A DNA stretch of 64,000 nt from Labilithrix sp. (GCA_019637225.1 JAHBWC010000001.1:186001-250000), one strand, 5' to 3'. Shown: positions 26,019 to 34,679, numbered from the stretch's first letter. Made by a program: numbers and translations. The notes: generated from the sequence alone by a model not told the origin.

Positions 26019-27548
26019 ATGAAGGCGGCAGCGGGGCTCGAGGCGACGCTCGGACGCGTCGGCTTGCGGATGGCGCGGTCGCTCGATCTGGACGACGTGC
26101 TGGGCGAAATCACGCGCGGCCTCGTACGGGACCTCGAGGCCGCGATGGCGCGCATCTGGCTGGTCCGCCCCGACGATCCGGGGGTGCTCCGCCTCGCCGC
26201 CAGCGCGGGGCTCTCGGAGCGGCTCGACGGCTCGCACGCGAGGGTCCCGATCGGCTCGCTCAAGATCGGACAGATCGCCGCCACGCGCACGCCGGTGTGC
26301 AGCACCGACGTCCTCGACGATCCGCGCTTCACCGACAAGGCCTGGCTGCGTGACAACGGCATCGTGACCTGCGCGGGCTACCCCCTCGAGTCCGACGACG
26401 AGGTCCTCGGCGTGCTCGCGATGTTCGCGCGGCGACCCCTCACCGAGCTCGAGCTCGACTGGCTCGGGATCTTCGCTGCCCAGGCGTCCGTCGCGATTCA
26501 GAACGCGCGGCTCTTCGCGGAGGTGACGACGCTCACGCGGCGCCTCGAAGCGGAGAACACCTACCTCAAGGAGGAGCTCGGAGAGGCGGGCCGGACGGGC
26601 ATCGTCGGACGGAGCGCCGCGCTGGGGCTCGCGCTCGACGCCCTCGCGCGCGTCGCGCCCACGCGCTCGACGGTGCTGCTCCACGGCGAGACGGGGACCG
26701 GCAAGGAGCTCTTCGCGCGCGCCCTCCACGAGCAGAGCCCGCGGCGCGCCGGGCCGCTCGTGAGGGTCAACTGCGCGGCGATCGCGCCGGCGCTCGTCGA
26801 GAGCGAGCTGTTCGGTCACGAGAAGGGCGCGTTCACCGGGGCCGTGCAGCGGCGCATCGGTCGCTTCGAGCTCGCGCAAGGGGGCACGCTCTTCCTCGAC
26901 GAGATCGGCGAGCTGCCGCTCGAGGCGCAAGCGAAGCTGCTCCGGGTGCTGCAGGAGCACGAGCTCGAGCGCGTCGGCGGAACCCAGTCGATCCGCGTCG
27001 ACGCGCGCATCGTCGCGGCGACGAACCGCGACCTCGCCGCCGACGTGAAGGCGAGCCGCTTCCGCTCGGATCTGTTCTTCCGGCTGAACGTCTTCCCGAT
27101 CGAGCTGCCGCCCTTGCGCGATCGACGGGAAGACATCCCGCTGCTCGCCGCTGCGTTCATGGCGGCCCTCGCCGGGCGCGGCGCGACGCCGAAGACGGTG
27201 GACGACGACGCGCTCGCGTACTTGGCGGCCTACGACTGGCCCGGCAATGTGCGCGAGCTCCACAACGTGCTCGAGCGCGCATCGATCCTCGCGCGGACCG
27301 ATCGAATTGGCGTCGGCGATCTGCCCGAGCTCGCGGCGCCCGCGACCGCCGACGTCGCGGAGGCGGACGCGGACGATGCGGCGAAGCCTGCGTCGAGCGC
27401 GCCGCTCCGGGAGCGTGTGAGCGCGTACGAGCGCGCGCTGGTCGCCGAGGCGCTCGAGCGCGCGGAGGGGAACCAGTCCGAGGCCGCGCGGCTGCTCCGG
27501 ACGAGCCGCGCGACGCTCCAGTACAAGATGAAGCTCTACCGCCTCTGA
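26019..27548 (+). CDS. Sigma-54-dependent activator with GAF sensor domain
   Basis: A 509-aa protein with three parts. A GAF domain covers about 8-165. An AAA+ domain covers about 195-430 with Walker A 'GETGTGKE', the sigma-54-contact loop 'GAFTGA', Walker B '[13 protein letters not shown]' and sensor 'VAATNRDL'. A Fis-type helix-turn-helix closes the protein ('[30 protein letters not shown]'). This is the NorR/FhlA layout. It activates sigma-54 promoters in response to a small ligand or redox signal bound by GAF. It starts 63 bp after the peroxiredoxin gene on the same strand, so control of the haem/peroxide genes is possible but unproven. Confidence 0.92.
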   Translation: MKAAAGLEATLGRVGLRMARSLDLDDVLGEITRGLVRDLEAAMARIWLVRPDDPGVLRLAASAGLSERLDGSHARVPIGSLKIGQIAATRTPVCSTDVLDDPRFTDKAWLRDNGIVTCAGYPLESDDEVLGVLAMFARRPLTELELDWLGIFAAQASVAIQNARLFAEVTTLTRRLEAENTYLKEELGEAGRTGIVGRSAALGLALDALARVAPTRSTVLLHGETGTGKELFARALHEQSPRRAGPLVRVNCAAIAPALVESELFGHEKGAFTGAVQRRIGRFELAQGGTLFLDEIGELPLEAQAKLLRVLQEHELERVGGTQSIRVDARIVAATNRDLAADVKASRFRSDLFFRLNVFPIELPPLRDRREDIPLLAAAFMAALAGRGATPKTVDDDALAYLAAYDWPGNVRELHNVLERASILARTDRIGVGDLPELAAPATADVAEADADDAAKPASSAPLRERVSAYERALVAEALERAEGNQSEAARLLRTSRATLQYKMKLYRL

Positions 27549-27564
27549 CCGCGAAGCGTCTGCG

Positions 27565-27596
27565 CCGAAGACTCGGCACCTGCCAGGTCTTCGGCA
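27565..27596. terminator. Stem-loop after the sigma-54 activator gene
   Basis: GCCGAAGAC (27565-27573) and GTCTTCGGC (27588-27596) form a perfect 9-bp stem with a 14-nt loop, 17 bp after the stop. CCTGCC/GGCAGG nested here gives a competing stem. No T run follows, so it is terminator-like rather than a proven intrinsic terminator. Confidence 0.5.
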
Positions 27597-27622
27597 GGCC
27601 GAGGACCCCGAAGACCCGCGAA

Positions 27623-27889
27623 ATGGCGCGTTCCAGCGCCTGGCATCCCGGCTGCACCTTCGCGGGCATGCGCGATCGAACGTGCCACTGCGGACACCGC
27701 CTGGGAGACGCCGCGATTCAAGAGGAGCCGGAGTACACGACCTGGGGATGGATCATGCTGAGCATGCTCGGCATGACGCCGCGCCCCCACCACATCTCGT
27801 TCCGCTGCTTTCTCTGCCGGATGGAGGTGGGGCAGTCGCGCGATCCGAAGCTCCTCGCGCGACGGAGCACGCGCGCCACGGCGGCGTGA
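27623..27889 (+). CDS. Small putative zinc-binding protein
   Basis: An 88-aa ORF with 'RTCHCGHRLGDAA' near the N-terminus and 'SFRCFLCRMEVGQS' near the C-terminus, which could supply four metal ligands (C-x-C plus C-x2-C, with His nearby). A hydrophobic stretch 'YTTWGWIMLSMLGMTP' lies between. No family is recognised. ATG 27668 would give a 73-aa form beginning MRDRTCHCGH. The codon pattern looks genuine; no strong ribosome site is seen. It is convergent with the YCII gene, 10 bp away. Confidence 0.5.
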   Translation: MARSSAWHPGCTFAGMRDRTCHCGHRLGDAAIQEEPEYTTWGWIMLSMLGMTPRPHHISFRCFLCRMEVGQSRDPKLLARRSTRATAA

Positions 27890-27899
27890 CCGGCGAATC

Positions 27900-28334
27900 C
27901 TACGACTGCTTCTGCCGCTCGACCTCGGCGCGGAGGCGCTCCTCTTGCGCGCGCAGCTCGGGGGTGAGCTCCTTGCCGAAGTCTTCGGCCTCGAAGATGG
28001 GCCGGATCTCGAGCTCGGAGTCCTCGCCGGGCATCGGCGCGGGGCAGCGGCGCGCCCACTCGACGGCCTCTTCCATCGACCGGACCTGCCAGATCCAGTA
28101 GCCCGCGATGAGCTCCCTCGTCTCGGTGAAGGGGCCGTCGACGACGCTGCGCTGGCTCCCCGAGAACTTGATGCGCTTGCCGCGCGCGCTCGGGTGGAGG
28201 CCGTCGCCGGCGAGCATGACGCCGGCTTTGACGAGCTCCTCGTTGTACTTGCCCATCTCGGTGAGCAGCGTTTCGCTCGGCATCACGCCCGCTTCGCTGT
28301 TCTTCGTTGCCTTCACGATCACCATGACCTTCAT
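27900..28334 (-). CDS. YCII/DGPF-domain protein
   Basis: A 144-aa protein with the YCII-related core 'MKVMVIVKATKNSEAG', 'GDGLHPSARGKRIKF', 'VVDGPFTETRELIAGYWIWQVRSMEEAVEWARRCPAP'. The 'DGPF.E..E' motif defines the DGPF subfamily, often controlled by ECF42 sigma factors. A Glu/Arg-rich helix ends the protein. The ATG overlaps the methyltransferase stop (ATGA), with AAAGGA upstream inside that gene. The frame is open far upstream and is the -1 frame of the methyltransferase tail. The biochemical role of DGPF proteins is unknown. Confidence 0.88.
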   Translation of the reverse strand: MKVMVIVKATKNSEAGVMPSETLLTEMGKYNEELVKAGVMLAGDGLHPSARGKRIKFSGSQRSVVDGPFTETRELIAGYWIWQVRSMEEAVEWARRCPAPMPGEDSELEIRPIFEAEDFGKELTPELRAQEERLRAEVERQKQS

Positions 28335-29851
28335 CGTCGTGTCCTTTCGCCGGGGCGCTTCGGGCTCCCCTGTCTTGGTGGCGACACGCGAGGCTCGGCG
28401 AGATCGACACGGTCGGGGAACTTTTTTTCTTTTTTTCGGCCGGCGGTCGCGGTGAGGAGCGCGGCAAGGTCGAGCTTCTGGAGGAGCGCCTTGTTGATCG
28501 GGCGCTTCGCGTCCCAGAAGATGCGCGCCGCGAAGAAATCCTGCGCGATCGGCGAGCGCAGCGCCTCGCAGGCCGACCTCGCCTCCTCCTCGCTGGCGAA
28601 GGGGAGGAAGTAGCACGTGTCGTCGAGCATCACCGGCTTGTCGCGCCGCGGGCCCACCACCGAGAAGGCGCACCGCTTGTAGAGGCCGGAGACGGCGACC
28701 TTCCACGGCGCGAACGAATAGGGCCCCACGCCGAAGATGGCGAAGTCGGGTTGCCCTCGGTAGACGGCGCTCTTTCGCGCGCGGAGGCGCTCTCGATGGG
28801 TCGAGAGGTAGTGCCAGGCGCGCGGCGCCGTCTGCCGGAGGCGCGACGTGTCTTCGCCGAGGGCGGTCTGCGGGACGATGACCGCGCGCGCTCGCGGCGT
28901 GCCTCCGCGGGCGACGTCGGAGCTCTTCATGAGCGCGAAGAGGAGGTGATCCTCGACGGCGACCTCCTCGCCGAGGCCGTTGACCCAGCGCCGTCCCTGG
29001 AGCTCGAGCTCCATCACACGCGCGCAGTCGTGCTTCAGACCCGAGCGCCACTCGGGATCGCTGCTCCCGGCGAGGTGCGCGGTGCGCTCGAGCGCGTCGG
29101 CGTCGGCCACGACCGCGCCGCCGACGACCGCCATCGAGGCCGTGGGGAGCTCCGCGTCGAGCGCGGCGTACCGAGGCCACCGCGCGTCGGTCGGCGCGTC
29201 GCCGCCGACGTCGCAGACGAAGAGGACGGCGTCGACCGCCGCGCGGAAGTGGCGCATGGCATCGATGCGCCAGAGCCCGCCGGGTCGAACGCTCCACCGC
29301 TTCGCCGTCGCGAGCTCGACGACGCGACGCGCGACGGCGGTCTTGCAGAGGACGGCGACCGTCGCGCGTCGCCCCTGGAGAGCCTCGAGCAGGCGGAGCA
29401 GCATCCACTCGGAGACGTCGAAATTGCTCTTCCCGGTGAGCGCCTCGTAGCCGGTGAGGCCCTTGAAGTTCCGCTTCTCGGGGAGGTTCGTCGAGCCGAT
29501 GCCGCCGAGCGCCGCGTTCGTGACCCACGGCGGGTTGCCCGCGATCAGGATGGGCTCGGGCAGATCGGCGAGGGCGCGGTCCCAGTCGACGCGGAAGAAG
29601 TCCGCGACGGTCACGCGCGCGCGCTTCGGCGGGAGCCGGTCGCGCGCCGTCGCGGCGTAGCGTTCGTTCAGCTCGTAGCCGACGAGCGCCGCGCGCCGAA
29701 ACCGCTCGGCCGCCGCGACGAGGAACGAGCCCTCGCCGCAGGTCGGCTCGAGGACGACGGCGGGCGTGGGGCCGCGGCGCGCGACGACGCCGAGCGCCGC
29801 GCGCGCGAGCTCGACGGGGGTCTGCCAGTCGCCGAGCTCCTTCTTCGTCAC
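28331..29851 (-). CDS. Orphan N6-adenine-type DNA methyltransferase
   Basis: A 506-aa SAM-dependent methyltransferase. Motif I is 'LEPTCGEGSFL' (34-44) and catalytic motif IV is 'NPPW' (106-109), typical of N6-adenine DNA methylases. The long C-terminal region (about 210-480) should contain the target-recognition part. The opening 'GDWQTPVELARAAL' is typical of type II/IIG methylases of the TaqI/Eco57I branch. No restriction nuclease lies beside it. The final codons run through the A7-G-A7 tract (28422-28436) encoding KKEKK. It starts 6 bp after the metalloprotease stop and overlaps the YCII start, so all three may share a transcript. Confidence 0.88.
   Translation of the reverse strand: MTKKELGDWQTPVELARAALGVVARRGPTPAVVLEPTCGEGSFLVAAAERFRRAALVGYELNERYAATARDRLPPKRARVTVADFFRVDWDRALADLPEPILIAGNPPWVTNAALGGIGSTNLPEKRNFKGLTGYEALTGKSNFDVSEWMLLRLLEALQGRRATVAVLCKTAVARRVVELATAKRWSVRPGGLWRIDAMRHFRAAVDAVLFVCDVGGDAPTDARWPRYAALDAELPTASMAVVGGAVVADADALERTAHLAGSSDPEWRSGLKHDCARVMELELQGRRWVNGLGEEVAVEDHLLFALMKSSDVARGGTPRARAVIVPQTALGEDTSRLRQTAPRAWHYLSTHRERLRARKSAVYRGQPDFAIFGVGPYSFAPWKVAVSGLYKRCAFSVVGPRRDKPVMLDDTCYFLPFASEEEARSACEALRSPIAQDFFAARIFWDAKRPINKALLQKLDLAALLTATAGRKKEKKFPDRVDLAEPRVSPPRQGSPKRPGERTRR
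28421..28436 (-). other. A7-G-A7 tract with in-frame -1 slippery heptamer
   Basis: On the minus strand AAAAAAAGAAAAAAAG spans 28436-28421. In the methyltransferase frame it reads GAA AAA AAG, so positions 28427-28421 form A AAA AAG in the exact phase of the dnaX-type -1 slippery site. The -1 frame is open from here into the YCII gene. Two 7-base homopolymers so close together are very atypical of this GC-rich DNA. Confidence 0.5.
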
Positions 29852-29857
29852 GCCGGC

Positions 29858-31447
29858 TCAGCGCGTGAGCTGCTCGCGGTAGCCGTCGACGCGGAGCGAG
29901 CTCCACGCGACGCCGGCCTCCTCCGGGACGAAGAGGAAGCCGCCCGGGAGGTGGTCGAACGCGAAGAAGCGGGCGGTCCGCGTGACCATCTCCTGGCCGT
30001 TCGCGGAGAGGAAGTGCGCCGGCGCGGCGGACCCGCCCTTGAGCGCGTCCGAGACGGCGATGTCGCTCGCGGCGTCCCACGTCAGGTCGCCCGTGGGGCC
30101 CACCACGGCGATGCGGTAGCGCGCGGCCGCTTGGCCCTGGCTCCCGCTCGAAGCCGTCGCCGAGCTGAGGGAGATCTTCTCCGTGGTGATCGCGGTGATG
30201 CGGTCGAAGAGCGCGTTGTAGGTGTAGTCGCTGACCCACTCGTTCGGGCAGTAGCCCATCATGTCGCGACCGCGCGTCGGCGAGATGAGCGTCTTGTCGA
30301 AGATGTCGTAGCCCCACACGCCGAGCTGCGCCTGCGGGTAGGGGAACGAAGGATCGACGCCCGAGGCGCCGCCGCACGGCGCGTGCTCGCGGCCGTGGGC
30401 GTGACCGATCTCGTGGGCCATCGTGTTCGCGGCGTCCTGGCCGACGAAGCCGACGCCGACGCTCGCGCGGAGGACGGGGGTGTTCTCGCGAGCGACGGTG
30501 CTCAGCCCGGCGACGCACCCGCCTTGGCAGAACGCGTTCATCGACGACGAGGGAGCGAGCAGGCCGTAGTAGTAGACGTCGTCGGCGGCGTTGTCCCTCT
30601 GGCGGAGCTGGTGCATCGCGCGGAGCACCGAGGAGAAGCCGGTCCCGTTGCCGGAGATCGTCGTCGTCCACGGGTAAGGCGCGCGCGTCGTGAGCTCCAC
30701 CTCGGACGTGGGGTAGCGCTGCATGAGCGTCTTCTTGTAGCGCTCGAGCTGCGTCGGGCCGACGTCGGGCGTCCGGCCGGAGCCGTCGGTGTCGTACCGC
30801 ACCGGCACGATGACGACCTTGAGCTTGCCCGATCGCGACACGCCGAGGTCCTTGAACGATCCGTCGCGCGGGAAGCGGGCCTCGCTCTCGGCGCCGTCGT
30901 CGACGAGCGCGCCGTCGCTCGCGGTGAGCGCGACCTGGAAGGTGACGCCCGGCAGGAGGTCCTCGGCGGGCACCTCGAGGTTGAACGTCGACTTGGGATC
31001 GTCGTCCTTCGACGCGCTGCTGATCCGCTTCGTCTCGCGGAGGATCGGGAATTTTTCGTCGTCGGCGACGAGGCGCACCTCGGCGGTCACCTCGCGCGCC
31101 TTCCATCCGTCTCCCGGCTCGACGTAGACGCGGATCAGTCCGGGCCGCTTCGCGACGACGGGCGCGTTGCGCTTCGACGGAGCGACGAACGAGCCGCTCT
31201 TCACCACGTCGACCTGCACCGCCTGGAACACGGCCACGCCGGTGACGGTGAGGTTCGAGACGAGAGGGGACGGCGCCTTTTCCGGATCGGTCGGATCGGA
31301 GGAGGCCTCGGGGCTCGTCGGATCGGTGCTCGTTCCGCTCTCTCCCGCCCCGCCCCCGAGGGTCGGGTCCTCCGCGACGCCGCTCGCCGTGCACGCGAAG
31401 AGGCCCCCGATGATCGCGATGAGTCCGAGTCCCGTCGATGCTCGCAT
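29858..31447 (-). CDS. Metzincin-type zinc metalloprotease lipoprotein
   Basis: A 529-aa lipoprotein (GGLFAC, Cys 19). A Ser/Asp/Pro linker (20-60) is followed by a beta-rich domain (about 62-200) and a protease domain. The zinc motif is H345-E346-IG-H349-AHGRE-H355, matching HExxHxxGxxH, and the Met-turn is 'RDMMGYC' (Met 397), so it is a metzincin. The final region 'FFAFDHLPGGFLFVPEEAG' looks like an added beta-domain. It probably acts outside the cell as a protein-degrading enzyme, possibly for predation. I chose ATG 31447 because it gives a complete signal peptide; the frame is open upstream. Confidence 0.88.
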   Translation of the reverse strand: MRASTGLGLIAIIGGLFACTASGVAEDPTLGGGAGESGTSTDPTSPEASSDPTDPEKAPSPLVSNLTVTGVAVFQAVQVDVVKSGSFVAPSKRNAPVVAKRPGLIRVYVEPGDGWKAREVTAEVRLVADDEKFPILRETKRISSASKDDDPKSTFNLEVPAEDLLPGVTFQVALTASDGALVDDGAESEARFPRDGSFKDLGVSRSGKLKVVIVPVRYDTDGSGRTPDVGPTQLERYKKTLMQRYPTSEVELTTRAPYPWTTTISGNGTGFSSVLRAMHQLRQRDNAADDVYYYGLLAPSSSMNAFCQGGCVAGLSTVARENTPVLRASVGVGFVGQDAANTMAHEIGHAHGREHAPCGGASGVDPSFPYPQAQLGVWGYDIFDKTLISPTRGRDMMGYCPNEWVSDYTYNALFDRITAITTEKISLSSATASSGSQGQAAARYRIAVVGPTGDLTWDAASDIAVSDALKGGSAAPAHFLSANGQEMVTRTARFFAFDHLPGGFLFVPEEAGVAWSSLRVDGYREQLTR

Positions 31448-31803
31448 GGCCGCTCCTCCTGCTCCCGTACCACGTAACGTTGAGCCCGTTCGCGTGTACC
31501 CCGCACGCAAGCGAAGGCTCCTTCTGCCCGCCCGAGCCAAGCTCGACAATGTCTTCGGCCGGAAACGGAGCGTTTCCAGTTTGGAAAAGCTGGGCACGCG
31601 AGGCCGACAAACGCTGCGTTAGAGCGCGAAAGCGCAGTGACCACGGACGGTTGTCGTCGCACGCGGGGAGGCGATGCGCGCGACGTCGGCGGAGCCCGAC
31701 GTATGCTCTCGCTGCACTTGGGCGGTGAGCATGGAACTCATTCGCGTCTCACGCTCTGGGCGTGCGTGCCGCCTCGCCGCGCTGCGCGCGACGCGCGGCG
31801 CGA
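31448..31803. other. Intergenic region upstream of metalloprotease gene
   Basis: A 356-bp region between the metalloprotease start and the 3' end of the nuclease-family gene. It holds two overlapping palindromes (31561-31587), described separately. I see no further gene; short open frames here have no ribosome sites or recognisable products. Confidence 0.5.
31561..31587. promoter_or_regulatory. Two overlapping operator-like palindromes
   Basis: GGAAACG-GAG-CGTTTCC (31561-31577) overlaps TTTCCA-GTT-TGGAAA (31573-31587). Shared TTTCC arms and a 3-bp centre in each suggest a tandem operator for a dimeric repressor. The site lies 114-140 bp upstream of the metalloprotease start. Confidence 0.45.
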
Positions 31804-32565
31804 TCAGGCCCCGAACGTCACGCTCGCAGCGACCGGATCGTGGTCCGACAGGCCCTCGCCGTCGAGGACGGCCGCCGCAGAGATGGCGCCGCCGAGCGTG
31901 AGGACGTGATCGATCGTCTTGCCGGCGTGGGTCTCGGTCGCGACGCGCGTGGGCCGTTCGCCGGTGAGGTCGGACGCCACGAGGCCGTCGCCGAGCCCGA
32001 GGCCTCGGCGGACGACGTCGACGGGCGCGTTGAAGTCGCCGGTGAGGATCGCCCCGCCGGTCGCCTCGCGTGCCGTGGCGCCGAGCAGCGCGAGCTCCGC
32101 CTCCCGACGCTCCTTGGCGCTGACGTGGGTGTTGATGACGAGGACCGCCGCCGATCGCGCCGAGCGATCCGGCTCGATCGCGACGGCGAGGAAGCCCTTG
32201 CCCGGATCGCTCTCGAACGTCTTCGCGTAGAGCGTCTTCGCCGGCAGGCTCGTGATCGTCACGAGGTGCTCGGTGGGATCGTCGAGCTGTGCCTCCGCGC
32301 TGACGCGAAGACGGGGCAGGCGCGGATAGCGGTGCTCCGAGACGTGCATGCCGCGCGCGGCCTCGCGCAGGCTCGCCAGCTGGTCGCCGCTCACCTCCTG
32401 GAGGCACACGACCGAGCCCTCGTCGGCCAGCCACCGGGCGACCAGGGCGGAGATCCCGGCGATCCGCGCGCGCTCGTCCGAGAACCTCTCGACGGCCTTC
32501 TCCTTCCAGTTCAGGGCGTGGACGTGGTGGAGCACGTTCCACGTCGTGACGCGGAGCACCGTCAT
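31804..32565 (-). CDS. Endonuclease/exonuclease/phosphatase-family hydrolase
   Basis: A 253-aa protein with the ordered EEP motifs: 'RVTTWNVLH', 'VVCLQEVSG' (catalytic Glu), 'VLVINTHVSA', 'ILTGDFNAPVD' (Asp and Asn) and 'GLSDHDPVAASV' (terminal catalytic Asp-His). No signal peptide is present, so it acts in the cytoplasm. Substrates in this fold range from DNA to phosphoinositides and sphingolipids and cannot be chosen here. It diverges from the sigma-54 activator at 32742. Confidence 0.88.
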   Translation of the reverse strand: MTVLRVTTWNVLHHVHALNWKEKAVERFSDERARIAGISALVARWLADEGSVVCLQEVSGDQLASLREAARGMHVSEHRYPRLPRLRVSAEAQLDDPTEHLVTITSLPAKTLYAKTFESDPGKGFLAVAIEPDRSARSAAVLVINTHVSAKERREAELALLGATAREATGGAILTGDFNAPVDVVRRGLGLGDGLVASDLTGERPTRVATETHAGKTIDHVLTLGGAISAAAVLDGEGLSDHDPVAASVTFGA

Positions 32566-32741
32566 CGCGGCAGCGTAGCACTCGACCTCACGCCGCCTTC
32601 GGGCCGGCGCCCGAAGCGAGGGGTGGGTCCGCGGCCGAGGTCATCGATGACCCTGGGTCGCCGTGACCCCTACTAATTTCAGGCACTTGGAAAGGTCGGC
32701 GTCATGGTTTTGACGGCCCTCGGCTTGCACAAGGGTTCGGT

Positions 32742-34010
32742 ATGCAGCTCGCCAGCGCCCTCGCCGTCGATTCCCGCTTCGAGTCCTTCGCCGCGCCGAC
32801 CACCGGCCACTGCCTGCGCTCGACGAGCCGCGGCGCGATCATCAGCCAGGACGCTCGGCTCGCCGAGGTCCTCGAGACGATCGACCGCGTCGCGCGCTCC
32901 TCCTGCACGGTGCTCGTCACCGGCGAGAGCGGCACGGGCAAGGAGCTCGTCGTCGCCGCGCTCCACGACGCGAGCCCGCGGCGCGAGGCGTCCCTCGTCA
33001 CGATCAACTGCGGCGCGATCCCGAACGAGCTCGTCGAGAGCGAGCTGTTCGGTCACGCGAAGGGCGCGTTCACGGGCGCCCAGGGTACGCGCCGCGGGCT
33101 CGTCGCGGCGGCCGAGGGTGGCACGCTCTTCCTCGACGAGGTCGGCGAGCTGCCGCTCGCGGTGCAGGTGAAGCTCCTCCGCCTCCTGCAGCAGCGCGAG
33201 TACACGCCGCTCGGCGACACGCGCGCGGTCAAGTGCGACGTCCGTATCGTCGCCGCGACCAACCGTGACCTCGAGGCCGAGGTGCGGGCGGGTCGCTTCC
33301 GCGAGGACCTCTACTACCGCCTCAACGTGATCCACGTCGAGCTGCCGGCGCTCCGCGAGCGGCCGGGTGACCTCGCGGTGCTCGCGCGCCACTTCTGCGG
33401 CGTGCTCGCGGAGCGCTCGGGCCGCGACGACATCCTCGGCCTCTCGCGCTCGGCGCTCGAGGCGATCGAGGCGCACCCGTGGCCGGGCAACGTCCGCGCG
33501 CTCGAGAACGCGATCGAGCGCGGCGTGCTGCTCGCCCGTGGTCCGTACGTCGAGGCCGACGACATCTTCGGCCGCGCCGGTCGGTGTGCGCGTCCGCGCG
33601 TGAGCTTCTCGGCGGCGGACGTCGACGCCGCCGAGGCCGCGCCGTCCGAGCCGGGCGCGAGCAGCGTCGAGAGCGAGCTCCGCGCGCTGCTCGCCGGCGC
33701 GGCGGCGAGCGCGAGGATCGAGGAGGCGGAGCCGGCGCGGCTCGCCGCGAGCGAGCCCTCGAACGTCGTCACGATCGACGCGGGCGCGCGCCGCGACGGC
33801 GCCGCGAGCGTTCGCCGCGGGTCGAACCCGAGCTTCCCGCGCGTGCTCCCCGAGATCGGCGTGGAGCTGTTCAACGCGGTGGAGAGCTACCAGAAGAACC
33901 TCATCCGCCAGGCGCTCGAGCGCACCGACGGCAACAAGAACCGCGCCGCGCAGCTCCTCGGCGTGAACCGCACCACGCTCGTGGAGATGATCCGCCGCCG
34001 CGGCCTCTGA
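32742..34010 (+). CDS. Sigma-54-dependent activator lacking a sensor domain
   Basis: A 422-aa protein. Only about 30 residues precede the AAA+ domain (Walker A 'GESGTGKE' 61-68, 'GAFTGA' 108-113, Walker B '[13 protein letters not shown]', 'VAATNRDL', arginine finger region 'FREDLYYRLNV'). After the AAA+ domain comes a long Ala/Glu linker (about 290-365) and a Fis-type helix-turn-helix ('ALERTDGNKNRAAQLLGVNRTTLVEMIRR'). With no receiver, GAF or FHA domain it may be constitutively active or controlled by a partner protein. AAGGG at 32731 precedes the ATG. Its TGA abuts the stop of the convergent next gene. Confidence 0.9.
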   Translation: MQLASALAVDSRFESFAAPTTGHCLRSTSRGAIISQDARLAEVLETIDRVARSSCTVLVTGESGTGKELVVAALHDASPRREASLVTINCGAIPNELVESELFGHAKGAFTGAQGTRRGLVAAAEGGTLFLDEVGELPLAVQVKLLRLLQQREYTPLGDTRAVKCDVRIVAATNRDLEAEVRAGRFREDLYYRLNVIHVELPALRERPGDLAVLARHFCGVLAERSGRDDILGLSRSALEAIEAHPWPGNVRALENAIERGVLLARGPYVEADDIFGRAGRCARPRVSFSAADVDAAEAAPSEPGASSVESELRALLAGAAASARIEEAEPARLAASEPSNVVTIDAGARRDGAASVRRGSNPSFPRVLPEIGVELFNAVESYQKNLIRQALERTDGNKNRAAQLLGVNRTTLVEMIRRRGL

Positions 34011-34676
34011 TCATCGCGGCGCGCGCGGCGCCGGGTCTCGTGGGCGCCGACCGGCGCGCCCGGCTCCGGCGAGGAGGTCGGCCGGCTCGTCGAGGTCGCC
34101 GGTGACCGAGGGATCGTCGACCTCGAGCCTCGCGCGGCGCGGGCCGAGCGCGGCGAGGACTTCGCGGAGCGGAGGCGTCTCCCCGCGGAGGTACGGCGCG
34201 AGCGCCGCCGCGCGGACGAGGGCCGGGTGCCCGCCCTCGCCGCGAAACGAGGGCGTCGCGGCGAGGACGCGCTCGGAGGGGGCGAAGGGCCCCTCGAGCC
34301 GCGCGGCGAGCGCGCGCACCGTGTCGACGCGCGGCGGGAGGAGATCGACCGGCGTGATCGCGACGACGTCGTCGGCCACGAGCGCCACGCGCCGGAGCGC
34401 CGCGACCAGCGACGCCGCCTGGCTCGGCGTCGCCGCGGCGACGATCCGGACCGCGCACGCGAGCTCCCGCGCGACGGCCGACGCCGCGTCGGCATCCGCG
34501 GGCCGGACCACCGCGAGCAGGTCGGCGCAGCCCGCCTCGTGGAGCCGCTCGAGGTGTCGCTCGAGCAGCGTCCGGCCGCCCAGGCGAAGGAGCGCCTTCG
34601 GTCCGCCCATGCGCCGACCGCTCCCCGCCGCGAGGACGACGCCGTGGAGGCGAGCGGTGCTCGGGGCAGCGCGCAC
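34011..34676 (-). CDS. MocA-like molybdopterin nucleotidyltransferase
   Basis: A 221-aa MobA/MocA-type protein. The nucleotide-binding signature is 'GVVLAAGSGRRMGGPKALLRLGGRTLLE' and the metal-binding region is 'VVAITPVDLLPP'. The C-terminus has 'HPALVRAAALAPYLRGE' and 'LEVDDPSVTGDLDEPADL', typical of CTP:molybdopterin cytidylyltransferase. Family knowledge says it converts Mo-cofactor to the cytosine dinucleotide form used by xanthine-oxidase-family enzymes. It starts 3 bp after the Mo-subunit gene, so a maturation role for that enzyme is likely. Confidence 0.85.
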   Translation of the reverse strand: MRAAPSTARLHGVVLAAGSGRRMGGPKALLRLGGRTLLERHLERLHEAGCADLLAVVRPADADAASAVARELACAVRIVAAATPSQAASLVAALRRVALVADDVVAITPVDLLPPRVDTVRALAARLEGPFAPSERVLAATPSFRGEGGHPALVRAAALAPYLRGETPPLREVLAALGPRRARLEVDDPSVTGDLDEPADLLAGAGRAGRRPRDPAPRAPR

Positions 34677-34679
34677 CGG

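Noticed and set aside
28422..28436. T7-C-T7 as an intrinsic terminator on the plus strand
   Set aside because: No GC hairpin precedes it on the plus strand and no plus-strand gene ends nearby; it lies inside a minus-strand gene.
27900..31610. Treating the whole 1236-codon minus-strand frame as one protein
   Set aside because: Only the last 144 codons (YCII) are recognisable. The upstream part overlaps the methyltransferase and metalloprotease in another frame. It matters only as the open -1 frame for the frameshift idea.
32715..32728. GG-N10-GC element (CGGCCC...TTGCA) as a sigma-54 promoter
   Set aside because: Spacing fits, but transcription would start at about 32740, cutting off the ribosome site at 32731 and leaving almost no leader before ATG 32742.
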